64,000 nt of DNA from Flaccisagitta enflata (Eukaryota > Chaetognatha > Sagittoidea > Aphragmophora), in NCBI GenBank assembly GCA_965153355.1, contig OZ231127.1:1550001-1614000 (forward strand). The letters run 5' to 3'. The position numbers and the translations under genes are program-made. The notes under the pieces are model-generated. The model was not told the origin of the DNA, searched no databases, and saw nothing but the letters and a program-made list of their open reading frames with translations. Shown one piece after another: positions 62,206-64,000 of the stretch. How positions within the stretch are numbered: the stretch's first letter is position 1; each line of letters begins with the position of its first letter.

Positions 62206-62750
62206 TGCTTTACCCGAAAAACGCCGCTCAAGCTGTCAAACGACGGCATCTTTACTCTTTTATCTTCAGATCTGCTCGGTTCCAAACTTCCTCAAGCAGT
62301 CCACACTGTTCCCATATAGCGATTTAATCAGACTTGAGTGTCTGCGGTACTGATCGGCGGAGAAGTGTTCAGTGGTGTGTGGGGAACGTCTCTCACTATT
62401 TGGTAAGTTTTTTTTAAAGCAAACTTTTCGTGAAATGCCCTCTATCATCAAGAACAAAAACAGGTCAGGTGGTGGTATCCATTCAACAGAAAGCTTACCT
62501 TGTTTCAAGAATAATTTCTAAACAAATTGGCCAAAATACTTGGAGATGGTCTCGATTCGAAGATATTTGGTTATATTTTATGAAAAAATCCATCATGAGA
62601 GATATCAGCCCCTTTGAGAGTCTGTAAGGGAGTTGCAACACAGGCCAAATGCTTGTAATTGACTGAAATCTGTGCTTATTTTTTTTACCTCCCCAAATCA
62701 TGAAGTCCTTGCGTATCTAAATGGAATCCAGTCCATTGGCCTGTCCTTTG
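62206..62750. other. No gene recognised
   Basis: For the - strand fragment this is the upstream side; stops occur in frame within 15 codons of its ATG. No promoter motif can be assigned. Confidence 0.4.
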
Positions 62751-63330
62751 GTCAGCATGTCAGTTTGTCTGTCTGTCCATCTGTTTGTCAGTTCGCATTT
62801 CGATCTGTCAGTCATGTTTTCATAAGATCTCTGAAAACACTCTCAATGAATATGAATATGAATATGAATTTTCCTCTCTCCTTTGTAATCATGTCTTATA
62901 CATTCATTCATTCATTCATTTGTTCATTCATTCATTTATTCATTAATTGATTCATTCATTTATTCATTTATTCATTCATTCATTCATTCATTCATTCATT
63001 CATTCATTCATTCATTCATTCATGGTTAGGCTGTCAGTTTGTCTGTCCATTTGTTGGTCAGTTTACATTTCGATCTGTCAGTCATGTTTGCATAAGATCT
63101 CAGAAAACACTCTTAATCAATATTCCTTTCTCCTTTGTAATCATGTTTTATACATTCATTCATTCATTCATTCATTCATTCATCCGTTCATTGGTTCATT
63201 AGTTCGTTCGTTTCTTCATTCCATTATTGATTCATTCATTTATTCATTCAATTTATCTATTCATTCATTCATGCATTCATTCTTTCATTCATTTATTCAT
63301 TCATTCATTCACTCATTCTGCGGGGTGTAC
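62751..63330 (+). repeat. ~270-bp tandem duplication with (ATTC)n spacers
   Basis: GTCAGTTTGTCTGTCTGTCC, ATTTCGATCTGTCAGTCATG, CATAAGATCTCTGAAAACAC and CTCCTTTGTAATCATG at 62758-62900 recur at 63029-63150, each followed by a long ATTC array. A short third remnant (ACATTTCAATCAATCGAGCA) is at 63329. Confidence 0.88.
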
Positions 63331-63623
63331 ATTTCAATCAATCGAGCATTCTTGTTTCAAAGTGCTTCAGTTACGACGTCGACCCGCATTAGAGAAGATA
63401 CATTGCTGATTTTAAAAGTGCTTGGTTAGATTTAAAGCTACCAATCATTCCTAAGGCTCAACTTTTGTTTGAGCATTTGCGCGAAGAAATTGAGCAGACG
63501 GGTAAAAATTCAGTAACATTAAAATGAGTAAGGTGCGTGGGAGCTGGTAGGGACAGGGCTGTGGAGGTGGAAAGGAGATTCAGGCGGATGCAGTGATGAG
63601 ATCAGGAAGTAATAGTCGCAAAA
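63331..63623. other. No gene recognised
   Basis: Short frames only; GGAGCTGGTAGGGACAGGGC purine-rich patch at 63539. Confidence 0.45.
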
Positions 63624-64000
63624 GCGTTAGATGGTCAGCGGTATCCAAGCCCTGCCTAAGTTTGGGTTTAAATGAAGGGGAAGCAGGGCCGCGGCCCAAA
63701 GAGGCCGATGACCTATGCTTTCACAAATATAGGGAATTTTCTTCTCCTTTTTGGGCAGCGACCGCAAAGCAAAGAGCTGATGTCCTGTAGGACAGGGGGG
63801 ATTTTGAGACGTCCGTCCTTCCGTCCGTCCCCCCCCTGGCCACCAGAGCCTCAATTCTGCAGTCTCAGGCCTGATTTTGGCCCTCCTCCTCCTCCTCCAT
63901 CCCCCACCAAAACCCAGCCTTGAGGCCCAAATTCCAGTCTCTAGGCTCAAATCCCTGCCTCAAGGCCCAAATCCCAGCTTCTAGGCCCAAATCCTAGCCT
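63624..64000 (+). mobile_element. Family B element, left end, cut by window edge
   Basis: Begins near AGATGGTCAGCGGTATCCAA (63630), the inverse of the right-end CGGGTATCGCTGACCAC. It continues GAAGCAGGGCCGCGGCCC, ATGTCCTGTAGGACAGGGGG, GTCCGTCCTTCCGTCC, then CTTGAGGCCCAAATTCCAGTC units to the window end. Confidence 0.83.

Overview
This window is repeat-dominated nuclear DNA from an animal, most likely a non-vertebrate. The evidence is a spliced gene for an AA15-type lytic polysaccharide monooxygenase (LPMO), a rhodopsin-class GPCR exon, long introns with GT..AG borders, very many microsatellites, TTAGGG-type repeats inside a transposon, and nested non-autonomous DNA transposons. The sequence does not fix the phylum. 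There is no sign of bacterial or viral gene organisation. Most open frames are translations of simple repeats and are left out.

Genes. (1) An AA15 LPMO on the + strand starts at 46673. Five exons (46673-46729, 47432-47524, 47880-48011, 48633-48912, 49620-49769) join in frame into a signal peptide plus the full catalytic domain. Three further phase-compatible exons (53174-53244, 55430-55580, 57119-57160) add a basic linker and a coiled-coil-like tail; the 3' end is not resolved. (2) On the - strand, 6319-6801 is a first exon of a class A GPCR that ends in TM1 at a GTGAGT donor. A 431-bp hairpin element sits directly upstream of its start codon and separates it from 12 in-frame codons at 7237-7272. 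(3) On the - strand, 61849-62205 is a broken gene fragment with one in-frame stop, truncated by a transposon. (4) A two-exon micro-membrane protein may lie at 22143-24862 (+); this is tentative.

Mobile DNA. Several elements have clear ends: a hAT-like MITE at 38329-39529 (8-bp target duplication GTCACGAC); an 8-bp-duplication MITE at 37608-38194 carrying degenerate telomeric repeats; a MULE-like foldback at 44096-44446 (9-bp duplication); a PIF/Harbinger-like MITE at 23552-23875 (TTA); TA-flanked elements at 32592-33483, 45536-45712 and 21606-21947; and the hairpin at 6802-7232 (4-bp duplication). Two interspersed families recur. Family A has a self-complementary AGTCGCG...CGCGACT start, an internal GTCGGTCC-like array and a GGCCTTGTT end. 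Family B has long inverted termini around a ~20-bp CTCAAATCCCAGCC minisatellite. Families C, D, E and H are further repeats seen at two or more places.

Layout. 0-3.3 kb: an 88-bp satellite with higher-order structure. 3.3-9.9 kb: family H, GTT arrays, the GPCR exon, the hairpin and family A copies. 9.9-22 kb: AT-rich minisatellites, a CTG array and a 2-kb inverted repeat. 22-36 kb: TIR elements and tandem arrays. 36-46 kb: TIR elements, TTTC/GAAA arrays and family A. 46-57 kb: the LPMO gene. 57-64 kb: microsatellites, family B and the broken gene. Two themes run through the window. Most non-autonomous elements carry a tandem array between their ends, and ATTC-type arrays are associated with duplicated exon borders and duplicated spacer DNA.
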